This document shows, in pieces, positions 62,331-64,000 of a stretch of DNA of 64,000 nucleotides. The number at the start of each line of letters is the position of its first letter. The first letter of the stretch is position 1. Source of the DNA: Sphaerolaimus hirsutus (Eukaryota; Nematoda; Chromadorea; Monhysterida; Sphaerolaimidae); assembly GCA_964036195.1 (NCBI GenBank), contig OZ038454.1, positions 19,702,315 to 19,766,314 on the forward strand, written 5' to 3'. The notes beneath the pieces are model-generated. The model was not told where the DNA came from, did no database searches, and worked only from the letters and a program-made list of their open reading frames with translations. Made by a program: the position numbers and the translations under genes.

Positions 62331-63875
62331 TCAATCGTGCGCATTTGTGCAGACGGCTTTTTCAGCAGCCTCCAGCCACATGTCGACCTGAGAAAATTGA
62401 CTGGCGATAGAGGATTTCAAATGGTAAACACTTACGTCCACCACATTTTTGGTAGGAAATATTTAAATGGGAAGCCGAATTCACTTGTTTTTTCACAACT
62501 CGGGAAATTCTTCAGATATTTATGTTGTTTATTTAGTAGACATTCATTTTCTGTAACCTTCGATAGTTTCAGGTTCGGTATTAGGGATAGCCAGCGCTTT
62601 TTTTTCAAGCGTTTTTGTTTTAAAAAGGCTGCTTTTTTTAATAAAAAAATTTTCTGCATTTTTTAATAAAAATCGCTGGCAAATTTTTTTCTACCTATGC
62701 ACTGGGTATTTTGTAATTTTTTGGCGCGCAAACGCGCAATTTCACATGCACATTACCACTGGTAGTTGTTTTCATTGATTTTGTGTATTTTTAGTGTCAT
62801 TCTTGCATGGTATCATGTAATAATAAGCTGTGATATGTAAGTGTAGTACATAATATCAAGCCAATGTGGTTCCACATACTTCTACAGTGGGAAACATCAG
62901 TCTCAATGTATTAGCCTTCTTTTATAACCTTATTGGCCCCATACACGCTAGTTGACATTTGGTGTCGATGTCAACTAGCGTGTGTGGGCCCATTAAAGCA
63001 CTATTTCATGCCTCACTTTACTTGAACTCATGACTATTTGACAAATAAGAATTTACATAACGAGTCAACATTGGATTTTTTGGCATAAAACTCCACTTAT
63101 AATGCGTATACTCGCGTACTGCGTAAATACGTTTACGTCTCCCCCCGAAAAAAAACCCCGGTACGCCCTTACTCGCGTACTTTTTGAGAGTAAGCGAGTA
63201 CCGAAAACGTATTTTAAGGGGACATAAAAGTCATTTTGACAGACAGAAAGTGACAAACATCAGGATATTTTCCCAAGAAATATGTATCAGGAGAAAAACC
63301 CCCACATGTTCGATGTATGCCAACGTCAAAATTCAAAAATACTGACTGTTACGTTATCTATGAGAGAAAATACTAAGTTTGACGTTTTCTGCGAGAAAAA
63401 TACCCACTTTTACGTTTTCCCAGGAAAAAAGTATTTTACTCAGTTTAACGTAGTGTAAAAGTAAAAAATTTTACTTTACGTTTTCTGTACTTAGCTGTGA
63501 GTAAAATACAAATACTTTACGTTTATATTGAAAAAAGTTCAGTACTTTTAACAACTCTGCTCGGCACTTAAAAATATTTAAATACCTGAAATATTTAACT
63601 CTTCAAATAAAAAGAACCTCAGTTCACTAATAAGAACGCTGGCCGACCTGTTCGCCCCTGGCACCCCTGAGCACATTGATCGCGTCCATACCACCAGCGA
63701 GCGCTCTGAACTTTTCCGCCGCCGCCCTTTCAATGCCATCAGCAGCGTTGTCCACCCCGTCGCCGCGGTGCAGCGCTCGCATCGCGTACACGAGCAGGGT
63801 GCGCGCCCGCCGCCGCACGGCCGACAAGTTCGTGTCGCGGCAGTCGATCGCGGACGCCAGAGACGCGTTGGCACA
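62331..63875 (-). CDS. Unrecognised protein, last two exons (5' part beyond right edge)
   Basis: Exon 63648-63875 (after a CTTGGCAG acceptor, ending at CAG|GTCGGC) and exon 62331-62387 (TTTTCTCAG acceptor, TGA at 62331) join in phase 0, giving the C-terminal 94 residues. The sequence is helical and Ala/Arg-rich with CANASLASAIDCRD, a basic RRRART stretch, LVYAMRALHRGDG, and VDMWLEAAEKAVC near the end. Without splicing the first exon would run on to a stop at 63627. I do not recognise the family. The intron holds several transposon remnants (62580-62690, 62935-62991, 63100-63559). Confidence 0.6.
62935..62991. mobile_element. 57-bp minimal inverted-repeat element
   Basis: GGCCCCATACACGCTAGTTG at the left, CAACTAGCGTGTGTGGGCCC at the right, flanked by ATT on both sides (62932-62934, 62992-62994). 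It is almost only two termini of the family at 30169 and 35407 with no interior. Confidence 0.85.
63100..63559. mobile_element. hAT-like remnant (ACGTTTTC words, CAACTCTG end)
   Basis: Ends TTAACAACTCTGC at 63549-63561 like the right ends at 9674 and 51963. The interior has TACTCGCGTACT and ACGTTTTC words. The left end is not clear. Confidence 0.5.
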
Positions 63876-64000
63876 CTGCCAAGAGGTTGTTGTCGTCGTT
63901 TGGGGGAGGAGAAAGAATTCGCTTTTCGACGTGTATCACGAAAGCTTAATTCAATTTCTTAGCGTGCACATGAAAACCAAAACCAGGGAACAGTTCAGCA

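Overview
The window is nuclear DNA of an animal with spliced genes, almost certainly a nematode. The deciding evidence is a complete major sperm protein (MSP) gene, a family known only from nematodes, together with GT-AG introns, two eukaryotic tRNA genes, a nematode-type mitochondrial Hsp70 and a very dense load of short inverted-repeat DNA transposons. The clade within Nematoda cannot be settled from the sequence. Multi-exon genes were rebuilt by hand from translated exons, splice dinucleotides and intron phase. In every model the joined exons stay in frame.

Layout, left to right. (1) 199-1114, minus: 5' part of a small secreted protein gene, cut by the window edge. (2) 3882-7899, minus: a nine-exon ZCCHC4-type rRNA adenosine methyltransferase. 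(3) 12919-15322, plus: 3' part of a single-pass membrane protein with EGF-like modules and a PPxY-containing tail. (4) 15883-23354, minus: PRORP, the protein-only mitochondrial RNase P nuclease, nine exons, 599 aa, with the three-exon MSP gene (20638-21574, plus) nested in its second intron. (5) 23427-24160, minus: COA6, a cytochrome c oxidase copper-assembly factor. (6) 24763-40021, minus: mitochondrial Hsp70 (mortalin), 11 exons, 679 aa. Its 8.7 kb intron 9 is almost filled by two large transposons. (7) 41247, plus: initiator tRNA-Met. (8) 42.5-47 kb: satellite with a higher-order repeat, then a G-rich minisatellite. (9) 47318-49897 and 53938-55225, minus: exons of Thr/Ser/Pro-rich genes, with a tandemly duplicated copy between them. 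(10) 55871, plus: tRNA-His. (11) 55979-59503, minus: a five-exon secreted protein that resembles dermatopontin. (12) 62331-63875, minus: the last two exons of an unrecognised gene.

Three adjacent same-strand genes (mtHsp70, COA6, PRORP) all act in mitochondria. COA6 and PRORP are only 72 bp apart, which suggests an operon-like unit. The most unusual general property is the relation between introns and transposons: several short introns consist almost entirely of one inverted-repeat element, and in some the element's own termini supply the GT and/or AG splice sites. This is the behaviour expected of introner-like elements. Non-coding DNA is otherwise dominated by non-autonomous hAT-type elements with clear 8-bp target duplications and by several other terminal-inverted-repeat families.
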